Shown: positions 35,016 to 44,339, counted from the first letter of the stretch. The stretch: DNA of 64,000 nucleotides from Natribaculum breve (GCF_023008585.1 NZ_CP095390.1:930001-994000), one strand, 5' to 3'. Notes: generated by a model from the sequence alone, not told the origin. Program-made: numbers and translations.

Positions 35016-37757
35016 ATGGAACTGCACAACAGGGAAGTACGCCAGGACGTCCGCGAACTCGGGGCGTTGCTGGGTGACGTCCTCGAGGCACAGACGTCCA
35101 GCCAGGCGTTCGAGACGGTCGAGTCCTGTCGGACCGCGGCGATCGACTACCGGGCGGGCGACCTCGAGTCGCGCGAGCCGCTGATCTCGGAACTCGAGAA
35201 CCTGTCTCCCCACCGCCAGCGGATCGTCGCGCGAGCGTTTACGACCTACTTCGAACTCATCAACCTCGCCGAAGAACGCGAGCGGGTCCGGGCGATCCGC
35301 CAGGGTTCCCAGGAGGGAACGCTCGAGGACAGCCTCGAGGCAGCCGCCGAGGAGCTCGCGGCGGCCGATCACGCGACCGTCCAGCAGATTCTCGACGACG
35401 TGCTGATCGAGCCGACGTTCACCGCACACCCGACGGAGGCTCGCCGGAAGACGGTCAAGGCGAAGCTTCGTGAGGTGGCGACCCACCTCGAGACGCTCGA
35501 CGAGCGGCTGTTGACCGACAAGGAGGCGGGACAGGTCTGGCGCGACGTCGACGCCGAGGTGACGAGCCTCTGGCAGACGCCGCAGGTCCGCAAGCGCCAG
35601 CCCGAACCCGAAGACGAGGCGCGAAACGTCCAGTGGTACCTCGAAAATACGCTGTTCGACGTGGTCGGCGAGGTCTACGACGAACTCGCCGACGCCCTCG
35701 AGGAGGAGATCGACGCCCCGCTCGATCTGCCCAAACTGTTCGAGTTCCGCTCGTGGGCCGGCAGCGACCGCGACGGCAACCCGTACGTGACGCCCGACGT
35801 GACCGCGATCACGCTGGAGCGCCAGCGCGAGGTCATCCTCGAGCGCTACCGCGAGGAACTCAAGCGACTTTCGGGCGTCCTCAGCCAGGACGGGAGCCGG
35901 ATCGACGTCGGCCCAGCGTTCGAGGCCGCACTCGAGGCCGACCGCGAGCGGCTGCCGGGCAGTGCCCGTACCGCCGAGGAGCGCTACCCGGGCGAGCCCT
36001 ACCGCCAGAAACTCAAGCTCATGCGGGACCGACTCGAGCGCGTCGGCGGCGTCCGGCCCGGCGGCTACGACGACGTCGACGAACTGGTCGCCGACCTCGA
36101 GGTGATCGCCGACAGCCTCCGCGACAACGGGGCGGAGACGGTCGCGGAGGCCCACGTCGACCCGCTCCGTCGCCAGGTCGCGACGTTCGGCTTCTCGCTT
36201 GCCAGCCTCGACCTGCGCGATCACCGGCAGAAACACACCGACGCCATCGCGCAGACGCTCGAGCGCGAGGGGATCGACTACGCCGCGTTCGACGAAGACG
36301 AGCGCGTCGAGTGGCTCACCGACGCGATCTTGCAGGACGAACCGGTGATCGACCTCGCCGACACCGACGGCCTCTCCGAGGACGCCGCGCGCGTCCTGAC
36401 GCTGTTCGACCGCCTCGCCGACTGGCAGGCCGAGTACGGCATCGAGGCGATCGACACCTACTGCATCTCGATGACCGAGGAGCCGAGCCACGTCCTCGAG
36501 GTCCTCTTTCTCGCCGACCAGGCCGGGGTCGTCACCCTCCCGGAGCACTCGGGACTCGACGTCGTCCCGCTGCTCGAGACCGAGTCCGCCCTCTCCGGGG
36601 CTCGCCGGATCATGGGGACGCTGTTCGAGAACGAGGCCTACGCGCAGGCACTCGACGCCCGCGGACGCACCCAGGAGATCATGCTCGGCTACTCGGATTC
36701 GAACAAGGAGAACGGCTTCCTGGCGGCGAACTGGTCGCTGTACCGAAACCAGCGCCGGCTGGCGTCGATCTGCGACGACCACGACGTGACGATGCGGCTG
36801 TTCCACGGGCGTGGCGGCTCGATCTCTCGCGGCGGCGGCCCGATGAACGAGGCGATGCTCGCGCTGCCAAACAGCAGCGTGACGGGACAGATCAAGTTCA
36901 CCGAACAGGGTGAGGCGATCGCCGAGAAGTACGCCAACCCGCGGATCGCCGAGCGCAACATCGAGCAGATGCTCAACGCACAGCTCCGGTCGCGCAAGCA
37001 GGCGCTCGAGCAGCCCCGCGAGAACGTCCCCGACGAGTGGCTCGACGCCATGGAGACGATGGCCGACGCCGCCCGCGAGGAGTACCGCGACCTCCTGGAG
37101 AGCGAGGGGTTCGTCCGGTACTTCGAGCAGGCGACGCCGATCACGGTCATCGAAGACCTCGACCTCGGCTCCCGTCCCGCCTCCCGGTCGGGCGAGCGGA
37201 CCGTCGAGGACCTGCGGGCGATCCCGTGGGTGTTCTCCTGGACCCAGTCGCGGTGTATCCTGCCCGGCTGGTACGCGCTCGCGGCGGGGATCGACGCCTA
37301 CCTGGAGAGCGAGGAGCCACGCTCCTCGTCAACTTCGAGCGGTGATGAGCCGCGAGACGACGGCGGCTCGATCGATACCCTCCAGAAGATGTACGCCGAG
37401 TGGCCGTTCTTCCGGACCACGCTCGACAACGCCGCCCTCTCGCTGTCCCGGACCGAACTCGAGATCGCCGCCGAGTACGCAGACCTCGCCGATCCGGACC
37501 TCCGCGAGCGCTTTTTCCCTCGCGTGAGCGACGAGTACGACCGGGCCGTCGAACTGATCACGACGATCGGACAGCGAGACACCCTCCACACGCGCGACTG
37601 GCTGGGCGAGAACCTCGAGCGGCGAAACCCCTACGTCGACCCGCTGAACCTGTTGCAGACGCACCTGCTCGCACGGCACCAGCGCACCGACGTCGAAGAA
37701 CGGACGCTGCGGCTGACCGTCAAGGGGATCGCGGCGGGTATGAAAAACACCGGGTGA
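35016..37757 (+). CDS. ppc: Phosphoenolpyruvate carboxylase (bacterial type)
   Basis: 913 aa from the ATG at 35016 (MELHNREVRQDVRELG). Carboxylates PEP to oxaloacetate. Catalytic His is in PTFTAHPTEARRKT (~139); other conserved blocks are SWAGSDRDGNPYVT, LGYSDSNKENGF, FHGRGGSISRGGGP and the C-terminal NTG. An in-frame ATG further upstream (34953) would add an atypical segment. An in-frame low-complexity insert rich in Ser, Asp and Arg (~residues 766-785) lies just after GWYALAAGIDAYL; its DNA contains a perfect hairpin (37311-37327). Confidence 0.95.
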   Translation: MELHNREVRQDVRELGALLGDVLEAQTSSQAFETVESCRTAAIDYRAGDLESREPLISELENLSPHRQRIVARAFTTYFELINLAEERERVRAIRQGSQEGTLEDSLEAAAEELAAADHATVQQILDDVLIEPTFTAHPTEARRKTVKAKLREVATHLETLDERLLTDKEAGQVWRDVDAEVTSLWQTPQVRKRQPEPEDEARNVQWYLENTLFDVVGEVYDELADALEEEIDAPLDLPKLFEFRSWAGSDRDGNPYVTPDVTAITLERQREVILERYREELKRLSGVLSQDGSRIDVGPAFEAALEADRERLPGSARTAEERYPGEPYRQKLKLMRDRLERVGGVRPGGYDDVDELVADLEVIADSLRDNGAETVAEAHVDPLRRQVATFGFSLASLDLRDHRQKHTDAIAQTLEREGIDYAAFDEDERVEWLTDAILQDEPVIDLADTDGLSEDAARVLTLFDRLADWQAEYGIEAIDTYCISMTEEPSHVLEVLFLADQAGVVTLPEHSGLDVVPLLETESALSGARRIMGTLFENEAYAQALDARGRTQEIMLGYSDSNKENGFLAANWSLYRNQRRLASICDDHDVTMRLFHGRGGSISRGGGPMNEAMLALPNSSVTGQIKFTEQGEAIAEKYANPRIAERNIEQMLNAQLRSRKQALEQPRENVPDEWLDAMETMADAAREEYRDLLESEGFVRYFEQATPITVIEDLDLGSRPASRSGERTVEDLRAIPWVFSWTQSRCILPGWYALAAGIDAYLESEEPRSSSTSSGDEPRDDGGSIDTLQKMYAEWPFFRTTLDNAALSLSRTELEIAAEYADLADPDLRERFFPRVSDEYDRAVELITTIGQRDTLHTRDWLGENLERRNPYVDPLNLLQTHLLARHQRTDVEERTLRLTVKGIAAGMKNTG

Positions 37758-37763
37758 GCGTCG

Positions 37764-38714
37764 TCACTCGACCGTCGGCACCGGCACCGACTCGAGGACG
37801 CTCTCGACGATCTGGGCCTTCTCGACCTCGTTGACCGTCGCGTCGGGTGTCAGGACGAGCCGGTGGGCCACGACCGGCTGGGCGACGCGTTTGACGTCGT
37901 CCGGCGTGACGTACTCGCGTCCAGCGATCGTCGCGTACGCGCGAGCGGCCTCGAACAGCCGCTGCGTGCCGCGGGGCGAGACGCCGACCTCGACGCGGCC
38001 GTCGGTTCGCGTCCGGCGAGCGAGCGCCGCGACGTACTCGAGGACGTCCTCGTCGACGCGGACCGTCTCCGGGACCTGCCGGAGGTGAGCGACGCGGTCG
38101 GGTTCCAGGACGGTGTCGACCGTCGGGCTCATCGCGTCACGGCTGGCACGGCGCTCGAGGAGTTCGACCTCGCCTTCCTCGTCGGGATAGCCCATCGCGG
38201 TCTTGACGAGGAAACGGTCGACCTGGGCTTCGGGCAGCGGAAACGTCCCCTCCTGTTCGACCGGGTTCTGCGTCGCGATGACGAAAAACGGCTGCGGCAG
38301 CGTCCTGGTCTCCCCATCGACGGTGACCTGTCCTTCCTCCATCGCCTCGAGCAGTGCGGCCTGGGTCTTCGGCGGCGCGCGATTGATCTCGTCGGCGAGG
38401 ACGACGTTGCCGAAGATCGGCCCCTCCCTGAACTCGAACGTCCGATCCCGCTCGTCGAAGACGTGGGTCCCGGTCACGTCGGTCGGCAACAGATCCGGCG
38501 TAAACTGGATCCGCGAAAAGGAGAGGCCGAGCGCGCTGGCGACGCTGCGAGCGGTGAGCGTCTTGCCGGTCCCCGGAACGTCCTCGACGAGGACGTGGCC
38601 GCGGCCGACGACGCCCACGAGGACCGTCTCGAGGAACTCGCGGTCGCAAACGACGGCGTCGCCGACCGCCTCGAGGACGGCCGCACACTCCTCGCTCGCC
38701 TGGGGTACGTTCAT
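37764..38714 (-). CDS. MoxR-family AAA+ ATPase
   Basis: 316 aa from the ATG at 38714 (MNVPQASEECAAVLE). Walker A EDVPGTGKT, Walker B VVLADEINRAPPKTQAALLEAMEE, sensor-1 FFVIATQNPVEQEGTFPLPEAQVDRFL, and the C-terminal PRGTQRLFEAARAYA are MoxR hallmarks. These ATPases usually help metal insertion or protein maturation together with VWA and DUF58 proteins; none of those partners is adjacent here, so the target is unknown. A longer upstream start is rejected because the extension is antisense to the tRNA. Confidence 0.92.
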   Translation of the reverse strand: MNVPQASEECAAVLEAVGDAVVCDREFLETVLVGVVGRGHVLVEDVPGTGKTLTARSVASALGLSFSRIQFTPDLLPTDVTGTHVFDERDRTFEFREGPIFGNVVLADEINRAPPKTQAALLEAMEEGQVTVDGETRTLPQPFFVIATQNPVEQEGTFPLPEAQVDRFLVKTAMGYPDEEGEVELLERRASRDAMSPTVDTVLEPDRVAHLRQVPETVRVDEDVLEYVAALARRTRTDGRVEVGVSPRGTQRLFEAARAYATIAGREYVTPDDVKRVAQPVVAHRLVLTPDATVNEVEKAQIVESVLESVPVPTVE

Positions 38715-38839
38715 GGGCGTGCTACTCGTCGCCTCGTCTATATGTCTTCCGTCGATCCGACAGACGCGGGCGTGGATCGTTCGCACGCGGAGAGACGAAT
38801 CGAAACCAATAAAATCGTCTGCCGGGTAGGTGTGAGTGA

Positions 38840-38924
38840 GCCGAGATAGCCTAGCCCGGCCAAGGCGGCAGATTCGAAATCTGCTGTCCTCACGGACTCG
38901 GGAGTTCAAATCTCCCTCTCGGCG
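38840..38924 (+). tRNA. tRNA-Ser (anticodon CGA)
   Basis: 85 nt. Acceptor GCCGAGA pairs with TCTCGGC (discriminator G). The anticodon stem GCAGA/TCTGC encloses the loop ttcgaaa, giving anticodon CGA (codon UCG). The T arm is GGGAG-TTCAAAT-CTCCC, and a long variable arm (gtcctcacggac) is typical of serine tRNAs. No CCA is encoded. Its 3' end is duplicated downstream. Confidence 0.95.
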
Positions 38925-39130
38925 TTTTACGGCGACAACGGCCGTGAGCCGTGCGAACGGCCCCGTCGCCGTAAAAGACGACGGGAATTTGAACGAGACG
39001 AGCCGCAGCCCGGGAAGCGAACGACGTGAGCGACCCGGACCGTCTCGGCGTTGTTCAAATCTCCCTCTCGGCGTTTTTCCACTCTCTCGTTCCACGAGCA
39101 GCGTGCCGACTGTGAGTACGCGAAGATCGG
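38905..39130 (+). repeat. 226-bp direct repeat, copy 1, including the tRNA 3' end
   Basis: Starts inside the tRNA T arm and contains a hairpin with perfect outer arms (ttttacggcgac / gtcgccgtaaaa, 38924-38975) and a second copy of the tRNA 3' end (39054-39073). The same 226 bases recur 277 bases later with about two differences. Confidence 0.9.
39054..39073 (+). other. tRNA-Ser 3' end duplicate 1 (att-like)
   Basis: ttcaaatctccctctcggcg is identical to the tRNA T loop through discriminator. Such 20-base copies are what a tyrosine integrase leaves when an element enters the 3' end of a tRNA gene. Confidence 0.65.
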
Positions 39131-39181
39131 GGGAGGGATACAGGTGATTTGAATCAGGGAGCAGCTTCGCTGCGACCGTGG

Positions 39182-39407
39182 TTCAAATCTCCCTCTCGGC
39201 GTTTTACGGCGACAACGGCCGTGAGCCGTGCGAACGGCCCCGTCGCCGTAAAAGACGACGGGAATTTGAACGAGACGAGCCGCAGCCCGGGAAGCGAACG
39301 ACGTGAGCGACCCGGACCGTCTCGGCGTTGTTCAAATCTCCCTCTCGGCGTTTTTCCACTCTCACGTTCCACGAGCAGCGTGCCGACTGCGAGTACGCGA
39401 AGATCGG
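39182..39407 (+). repeat. 226-bp direct repeat, copy 2, with two more tRNA 3' ends
   Basis: Repeats 38905-39130 with two observed substitutions. The tRNA 3' end is present at 39182-39201 and 39331-39350. The 51-base spacer between the two repeat copies has no recognisable content. No integrase gene is nearby. Confidence 0.9.
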
Positions 39408-39472
39408 TGATGGGACACGGGGGATTTTCCCGACAGGCGAGCGGTCCGTGGCGCTGAAATACGTCCCTGGTT

Positions 39473-39649
39473 TCAGTCCTCGAGTTCGCCGGTCACCGTA
39501 TCGCCTTCCCCCGAAGACGCATCGAAGAACGCGTTCAGCGCCATCGTTACGCCGAGGTACGTCCCGACGGCGATGACGACGATCTGGAGCATCATCGAGA
39601 GCAGTAGTCCCTCGAGGCTACCACCAAGCTGCTGAAAGAGGAGCGTCAT
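39473..39649 (-). CDS. 58-aa small membrane protein
   Basis: Starts MTLLFQQLGGSLEGLLLSM and ends TGELED. One long hydrophobic helix (~10-42) with a short acidic tail. An ORF of this kind is plausible as a single-pass membrane peptide; no family recognised. Confidence 0.6.
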   Translation of the reverse strand: MTLLFQQLGGSLEGLLLSMMLQIVVIAVGTYLGVTMALNAFFDASSGEGDTVTGELED

Positions 39650-39757
39650 ATTCCGAATGAAGACTGGAGAATAAAAGTACGTTCGGTCGCGGGTGCTCGA
39701 GCGGCGCTAACGCGAGCCGCGGTTGTCAGCCGTTCGAGATCCCGCCTTCTCGAGCGG

Positions 39758-41461
39758 TCAGACCTCGAATCCCCAGTTGAAGTCGCCCTTCCAGTCTGAC
39801 CGCGCGCCGGCGAAGTTCGTCTCGCCGTAGTGGCGGTTGCCGGTCCACAGGACGTTCGAGAGAGTCGTGTCGTCGTCGCTCGTCACGAGCGCCCGGAAGA
39901 TCGACCGGTCGACGGTGTGATCCGCGCCGTCGTCGGAAAACCGGAGGCTCGCGACGTCGGCGTCGACCTCGCAGTTGTCGAGGACGAGTCGATCGACGGC
40001 GTCGCCTCGAGCGTCGACGAAGATTCCGTTGCGACTCGCCTCGGACTGCGAGGCGTGGTCGAACGAACAGTCCCGGAAGACGACGTTCGACGAGCGGACG
40101 TACACCGCGTAGTCGGAGACCGTCGGACTCGAGCGGTCGGTGATCGTACAGTTCTCGAACGTCGTTCGCGTCGCGGCGTCGTCGCTGACGCGGATCGCCC
40201 GTCCGTCACCTCCGTCGTCGGTGACGTGGACGTTCGACAGATGGGCCGGACCGGCCTGCGTACAGCGGACGATCTCGGTGTTCTTCCGGACGTGATTGAT
40301 GCAGTAGAGGCCGTCGACGACCTGTCCGGCACCGGAAATTTCGCCGTCGAGCCAGAGCCCCGCCCACGGCTGGCCCGGATGCTCGTCCATTACGACCTTG
40401 GTGTTGAGAATCGCGTCGTTCGGCCCGATCCGAACGTTCGCGCCGGCATTGTTGTGTGCACGACAACCGACGACGAGGTTCCGCCCGGAGTTGTTCGAGA
40501 CGTAGATCCCGTTGTCGAGAAACCCCGAAACCTGGCATTGTTCCCAGATGTTCGTTCCCGTGTGGTAGATCTCGGCACCGAAGGGGATCGCGTGACCGAC
40601 GCCCGTGTCTCGCGACTCGTAGTTCGTATCGCCGTGGGTGAATCGAACGTTCCTGATCGCGTTCGTCGCCTCGGGACGAATGCCGTCGACTTTCAGCGTG
40701 TGTCGGTCACCACCGTACTCGGGGTTGAGCCTGTCGCGTCGCCCGCGGAGTTCGACGTTCTCGACGTGGCCGTACCCGTAGGTGTGCCACCGTCCGATAC
40801 CGGTGTCGTACTCGCCGCGAATGTCGACGCGGAGGTTCTTCATCACCGTCCGCTGGGCGTGCGGGAGCGACTCGTCGATCGTCCCGACGGTCATCATGCG
40901 GTCGACGTCCTGATCTGTGACCTCGAGCACGGCGAACGGCTCGCCGACGACGCCGAAGTACTCGTGTGCGAACAGTTCGATGTCGTCGGTCTCGACGTAC
41001 CACGTCCCCGACGGAATCACGTACTCGTGACAGCGGTCGGTCGGGTCGTCGAACGACGAGTAGTGGTCGTAGATCGCCCCCCAGACGTCGTCCCGTTCGG
41101 ACTCGACGCCCAGGTCGGCACGCACGTCGACGACGTGCGGATTCGTCGTGGAATCGCCGTCGGCGTCGATTCGCACGCCGGCGTCGCTCTCGACGGCCGA
41201 GAGCCCGTCGGCGAAGTCGAGGTGGGACACGCCGTCAGCGACGGTCGTCCCCGAATCGGCGACCGTCAGTCGTCGCGGGTCGGCTCGCTCGTCTTGCTGT
41301 GCGGCGACGACGCCCGATCGGTCACCGGTCGCGTACGCGCTGACGAGTCCGGCACCACCGAGTGCTCCGAGCACTCGCAGGTACGATCGTCGCGGGACGC
41401 CGCCACTGTCGCCGTCGCTACTGTCGCTCGTCTGCTGTCGGCTCCGATGCTTGTCGGCCAT
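39758..41461 (-). CDS. Tat-exported right-handed beta-helix protein
   Basis: 567 aa. The Tat motif is RRSYLRVLGALGGAG (~24-38) after a polar N-terminus. From ~150 onward the sequence has regular strand-turn repeats with Asn ladders (NLVVGCRAHNNAGANVRIG, FENCTITDRSSPTV, LDNCEVDADVASLRF), as in pectate-lyase-like parallel beta-helices that bind or cleave surface polysaccharides. No catalytic triad can be identified with certainty, so it may be a carbohydrate lyase, epimerase or surface protein. Confidence 0.75.
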   Translation of the reverse strand: MADKHRSRQQTSDSSDGDSGGVPRRSYLRVLGALGGAGLVSAYATGDRSGVVAAQQDERADPRRLTVADSGTTVADGVSHLDFADGLSAVESDAGVRIDADGDSTTNPHVVDVRADLGVESERDDVWGAIYDHYSSFDDPTDRCHEYVIPSGTWYVETDDIELFAHEYFGVVGEPFAVLEVTDQDVDRMMTVGTIDESLPHAQRTVMKNLRVDIRGEYDTGIGRWHTYGYGHVENVELRGRRDRLNPEYGGDRHTLKVDGIRPEATNAIRNVRFTHGDTNYESRDTGVGHAIPFGAEIYHTGTNIWEQCQVSGFLDNGIYVSNNSGRNLVVGCRAHNNAGANVRIGPNDAILNTKVVMDEHPGQPWAGLWLDGEISGAGQVVDGLYCINHVRKNTEIVRCTQAGPAHLSNVHVTDDGGDGRAIRVSDDAATRTTFENCTITDRSSPTVSDYAVYVRSSNVVFRDCSFDHASQSEASRNGIFVDARGDAVDRLVLDNCEVDADVASLRFSDDGADHTVDRSIFRALVTSDDDTTLSNVLWTGNRHYGETNFAGARSDWKGDFNWGFEV

Positions 41462-41721
41462 TGGCAGTCGAGCTGGATGACTGTCACACGATTTGTTATA
41501 TACGGGTTGCTACCGATAGCCGGTCGGTACGGCCGTCATACGTCCACGACGGTTCCGTTGCGAAAGAACACACGGACGAAACGATCCGGTAAGAGCCGGA
41601 TTACAAAGACGCCGCGTCGCCACTCACCTCTCGCCCGCTCGACGACGATCGCGGGCGATTCCCACCCCCTCACCACCTCCCGACCCGGATCTTTTCGTAC
41701 GCTGCGTCGCCAACCCCGAGT

Positions 41722-41928
41722 ATGGAGTTTCGACAGCGACTGGTCGTCGGTGCACTCTGGATCGCAGTCGCGGCCGTGATGGCGAGTACGCTCGAGTCGG
41801 CGGTTCCGTCCTCGGCCGACGCAGCCGCACGGCTGTTCGTCGTGATCGTGGCGCTGTTTCTGGCGGGCGTCTACCTGCTGGATCCGAAAAACGTGATCAG
41901 TCGGGGGCCGTTCTCCGGCGACGAGTAG
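41722..41928 (+). CDS. 68-aa small membrane protein
   Basis: Two hydrophobic helices (~7-24 and ~36-53) and a short C-terminal SRGPFSGDE. No known motif. Monocistronic, between the beta-helix gene and the citramalate synthase gene; the preceding ~260 bases hold no other gene that I can support. Confidence 0.65.
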   Translation: MEFRQRLVVGALWIAVAAVMASTLESAVPSSADAAARLFVVIVALFLAGVYLLDPKNVISRGPFSGDE

Positions 41929-42018
41929 CGAGCGCTGGTACCCTCCCGAGCGTCGACTGCACGGTCGAATCGACCCGCACCGCCGGATTCGACCCTGCAG
42001 TGCAGGCTCGAGACGCCA

Positions 42019-43545
42019 CTAGTCGTCTGCCGGCACCGTCAGGTCCCGTTCGTTCTCGAGTAAGCGGTCGAGCGCGTCGACCATCGCCTGGACGCTCGCG
42101 CGGGTGATGTCGCCCTCGCTTCTGGCGACGGTGACGCTGCGGTCGTCGCGGGACATCGTCACCTCGACGGTGACGACGGCGTCGGTGCCGCCGGTGACGG
42201 CGTCGACGTGGTAGGAGTCGAGTTCGGCGTCGGCGGCCGACCCGAGCGCCTCGCGGACGGCGGAGACGGCCGCGTCGACCGGGCCGGAGCCGGTTCCGGC
42301 GGCGACGCGTTCCTCGCCGGCGACGTCGAGTCTGACGCTGGCGGTCGGGACCGCGCCGCCACTGGTCGCGGTGAGGTCGCGCAGTTCGACGGTTCGCTCG
42401 CGGTCGTCGCCGGTGACGTCCTCTGCGATCGCGAGCAGGTCGGCGTCGGTGACCCGCCGACCGCGGTCGCCGAGTTCGGTGACTCGAGTGGCGATTTCGG
42501 CGATCTCGTCGTCGGTCGCCTCGACGCCGTGTTCCTCGAGCGTGGCCTCGACGCCGGCACGGCCGGTGTGTTTGCCGAGGGCGAGCCGTCGTTCCCGGCC
42601 GACGGTCTCGGGTGCGTAGGGCTCGTACATCTTCTCGTCTTTGAGCGTGCCGTCGGTGTGGATGCCGCTCTCGTGGGTGAAGGCGTTCTCGCCGATGACC
42701 GCCTTGTTCGGGGGGAGCGCGACGCCCGTGGTTCGAGAGACGATCTGTGCGAGGTCGTACACCTCCTCGAGTTCGAGCGTCTCGACGCCGTAGACGTGCG
42801 AGAGGGCGATCGCAACTTCCTCCAGGGCGACGTTGCCGGCGCGCTCGCCAAGCCCGTTGACGGTACAGTGGACCATGTCCGCGCCGGCGGCGATCGCGGC
42901 GAGTGCGTTTGTCACACCGAGTCCGAGGTCGTCGTGGGTGTGGGCGCTTACGGGCCCGAGTTCCGCCAGTCGCGAGACGGCCTCGTAGGTCCGGTCGGGA
43001 CCCGTGTGGCCGACCGTGTCGGCGAAACAGATCCGATCCGCGCCGGCCTCGAGTGCCGTCTCCATCAGCTCCTCGAGGTAGTCGAGGTCGGCTCGCGAGC
43101 CGTCCTCGCCGATGACCTCGACCCAGAGGTCGTTGTCCTTCGCGTACGCGACGAGTTCCGCGGTCGTCTCGAGGTTGCTCTCGCGGGTCGCGCCGACCTT
43201 GTCCTCGACGTGGCGGTCGCTCGCCGGCACGACGAGGTGGATGCCGTCGACGTCACAGTCGAGTGCGAGGTCGACGTCGTTTTTCAGTCCGCGACAGAAG
43301 CTCGTCACTCGAGCGTCCAACTCGAGGTCGGTCACGCGGGAGATGCCCTGGCGTTCGCCGGGACCGGTGCAGGCGCTGCCGGCTTCGATCACGTCGACGC
43401 CGGCACGCTCTAGCGCGCGGGCGATCTCGACTTTCTCATCGGGTGACAGCGAGACGCCTGGCGCTTGCTCACCGTCGCGAAGCGTCGTATCGAGCAGTTT
43501 AACAGTCCGATCGTCGTCTCCGTCGAGTCCGTCACGGCCTACCAT
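42019..43545 (-). CDS. 2-isopropylmalate/(R)-citramalate synthase family protein
   Basis: 508 aa from the ATG at 43545 ([19 protein letters not shown]). An HMGL-like TIM barrel with [14 protein letters not shown] (~17-30), metal-binding [16 protein letters not shown] and [10 protein letters not shown]; then a C-terminal LeuA dimer/allosteric domain. The family condenses acetyl-CoA with 2-oxoisovalerate or pyruvate (leucine or isoleucine synthesis). Which substrate is used is not readable; haloarchaea often carry the citramalate version (CimA). It follows a leader ORF (43559-43639). Confidence 0.88.
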   Translation of the reverse strand: MVGRDGLDGDDDRTVKLLDTTLRDGEQAPGVSLSPDEKVEIARALERAGVDVIEAGSACTGPGERQGISRVTDLELDARVTSFCRGLKNDVDLALDCDVDGIHLVVPASDRHVEDKVGATRESNLETTAELVAYAKDNDLWVEVIGEDGSRADLDYLEELMETALEAGADRICFADTVGHTGPDRTYEAVSRLAELGPVSAHTHDDLGLGVTNALAAIAAGADMVHCTVNGLGERAGNVALEEVAIALSHVYGVETLELEEVYDLAQIVSRTTGVALPPNKAVIGENAFTHESGIHTDGTLKDEKMYEPYAPETVGRERRLALGKHTGRAGVEATLEEHGVEATDDEIAEIATRVTELGDRGRRVTDADLLAIAEDVTGDDRERTVELRDLTATSGGAVPTASVRLDVAGEERVAAGTGSGPVDAAVSAVREALGSAADAELDSYHVDAVTGGTDAVVTVEVTMSRDDRSVTVARSEGDITRASVQAMVDALDRLLENERDLTVPADD

Positions 43546-43558
43546 GAAGGAGTGAGAA

Positions 43559-43639
43559 TCAGTTTCGGGGGCGAATTTCTCGGCCAGCCGCCTTGCGGCG
43601 ACTTCCTCTATCCTCCACAGTGGGCGTATCTCGTGCCAT
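43559..43639 (-). CDS. 26-aa leader mini-ORF before the citramalate synthase gene
   Basis: Starts MARDTPTVEDRGSRRK and ends IRPRN. Its stop lies 13 bases before the main ATG. It contains the hairpin gccgc-aag-gcggc. A TATA-like TATAAAA (43666-43672) lies about 30 bases upstream, so this ORF should be the leaderless start of the transcript. It is Arg-rich and has no Leu/Ile/Val run, so classic attenuation by those codons is unlikely. Confidence 0.4.
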   Translation of the reverse strand: MARDTPTVEDRGSRRKAAGREIRPRN

Positions 43640-43665
43640 GTGTAGGGCGACGTTGTACCGTCTCC

Positions 43666-43672
43666 TATAAAA
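43666..43672 (-). promoter_or_regulatory. TATA box of the citramalate synthase transcript
   Basis: The plus strand reads tataaaa, so the coding strand reads TTTTATA, 27-33 bases before the leader-ORF start at 43639. Confidence 0.5.
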
Positions 43673-43751
43673 CGGCGTTGGCTAGACAGATATTTGCCGA
43701 CCACGGGAGCGGAACACCCATCCCCGATCCCGTCGTATCGTCGTCACGATC

Positions 43752-44312
43752 ATGGACAGGAAGCTTCGGCCGCTCGCACGCTCGCTTCGCGACGCACCCG
43801 TCGTCGGTCGAGACGGATACGAGTACTTCGTCCACGGCGTGACCGACGGCATCCCGCCGGTCGAGCCGGCCGTCATGCACGCCGTCGTCGACGGCATTCG
43901 AGCCCGCGTCGACCTCGACGACGTCGAGAAGATCGTCGCCCCCGAGGCGATGGCGATTCACCACGCGACGGCGCTCTCGCTCGAGACGGAGATCCCGTTC
44001 GTCGTCGTCCGCAAGCGGTCGTACGGCTTCCCCGACGAGGTCGCCGTCCACCAGGAGACGAGTTACGGCGAGAGCGACCTGCACTTAAACGGCGTCGAGG
44101 CCGGTGACAGGGTCTTGCTCGTCGACGACGTGCTCTCCTCGGGCGGCACGATCAGGGCGGTCTGTGCGGCGCTCGAGGAAGCCGGCGCGGAACTGGTCGA
44201 CGTCGTGGTCGTCTTGCGCCGAATCGACACCGACCCCGGCGACCTGCCGGTCGACGTGACGTCTCTGCTCGACGTGAAAGTCGAAGACGGATCTGTCGTC
44301 GTCTCCGACTGA
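43752..44312 (+). CDS. hpt: Hypoxanthine/guanine phosphoribosyltransferase
   Basis: 186 aa. Salvage of hypoxanthine and guanine with PRPP. The PRPP-binding motif VLLVDDVLSSGGTIRA (~121-136) and an upstream VAPEAMAIHHATALSLE are present; length and the start MDRKLRPLARSLRDAPVV match archaeal Hpt. Monocistronic, divergent from the citramalate synthase gene. Confidence 0.93.
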   Translation: MDRKLRPLARSLRDAPVVGRDGYEYFVHGVTDGIPPVEPAVMHAVVDGIRARVDLDDVEKIVAPEAMAIHHATALSLETEIPFVVVRKRSYGFPDEVAVHQETSYGESDLHLNGVEAGDRVLLVDDVLSSGGTIRAVCAALEEAGAELVDVVVVLRRIDTDPGDLPVDVTSLLDVKVEDGSVVVSD

Positions 44313-44339
44313 TCCGTACCGCCGGTCGGAGACCGATCG

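Noticed and set aside
38925-39407. Protein-coding frames in the tRNA-downstream repeats
   Set aside because: The frames are Arg/Ser/Pro-rich on both strands, broken at different points in the two repeat copies, and contain the tRNA 3' end. The region is repeated att-type DNA.
43545-43704. An extended N-terminus for the citramalate synthase starting at 43704
   Set aside because: It would begin upstream of the TATA box and would translate the leader hairpin in another frame; the extension has no similarity to the family.
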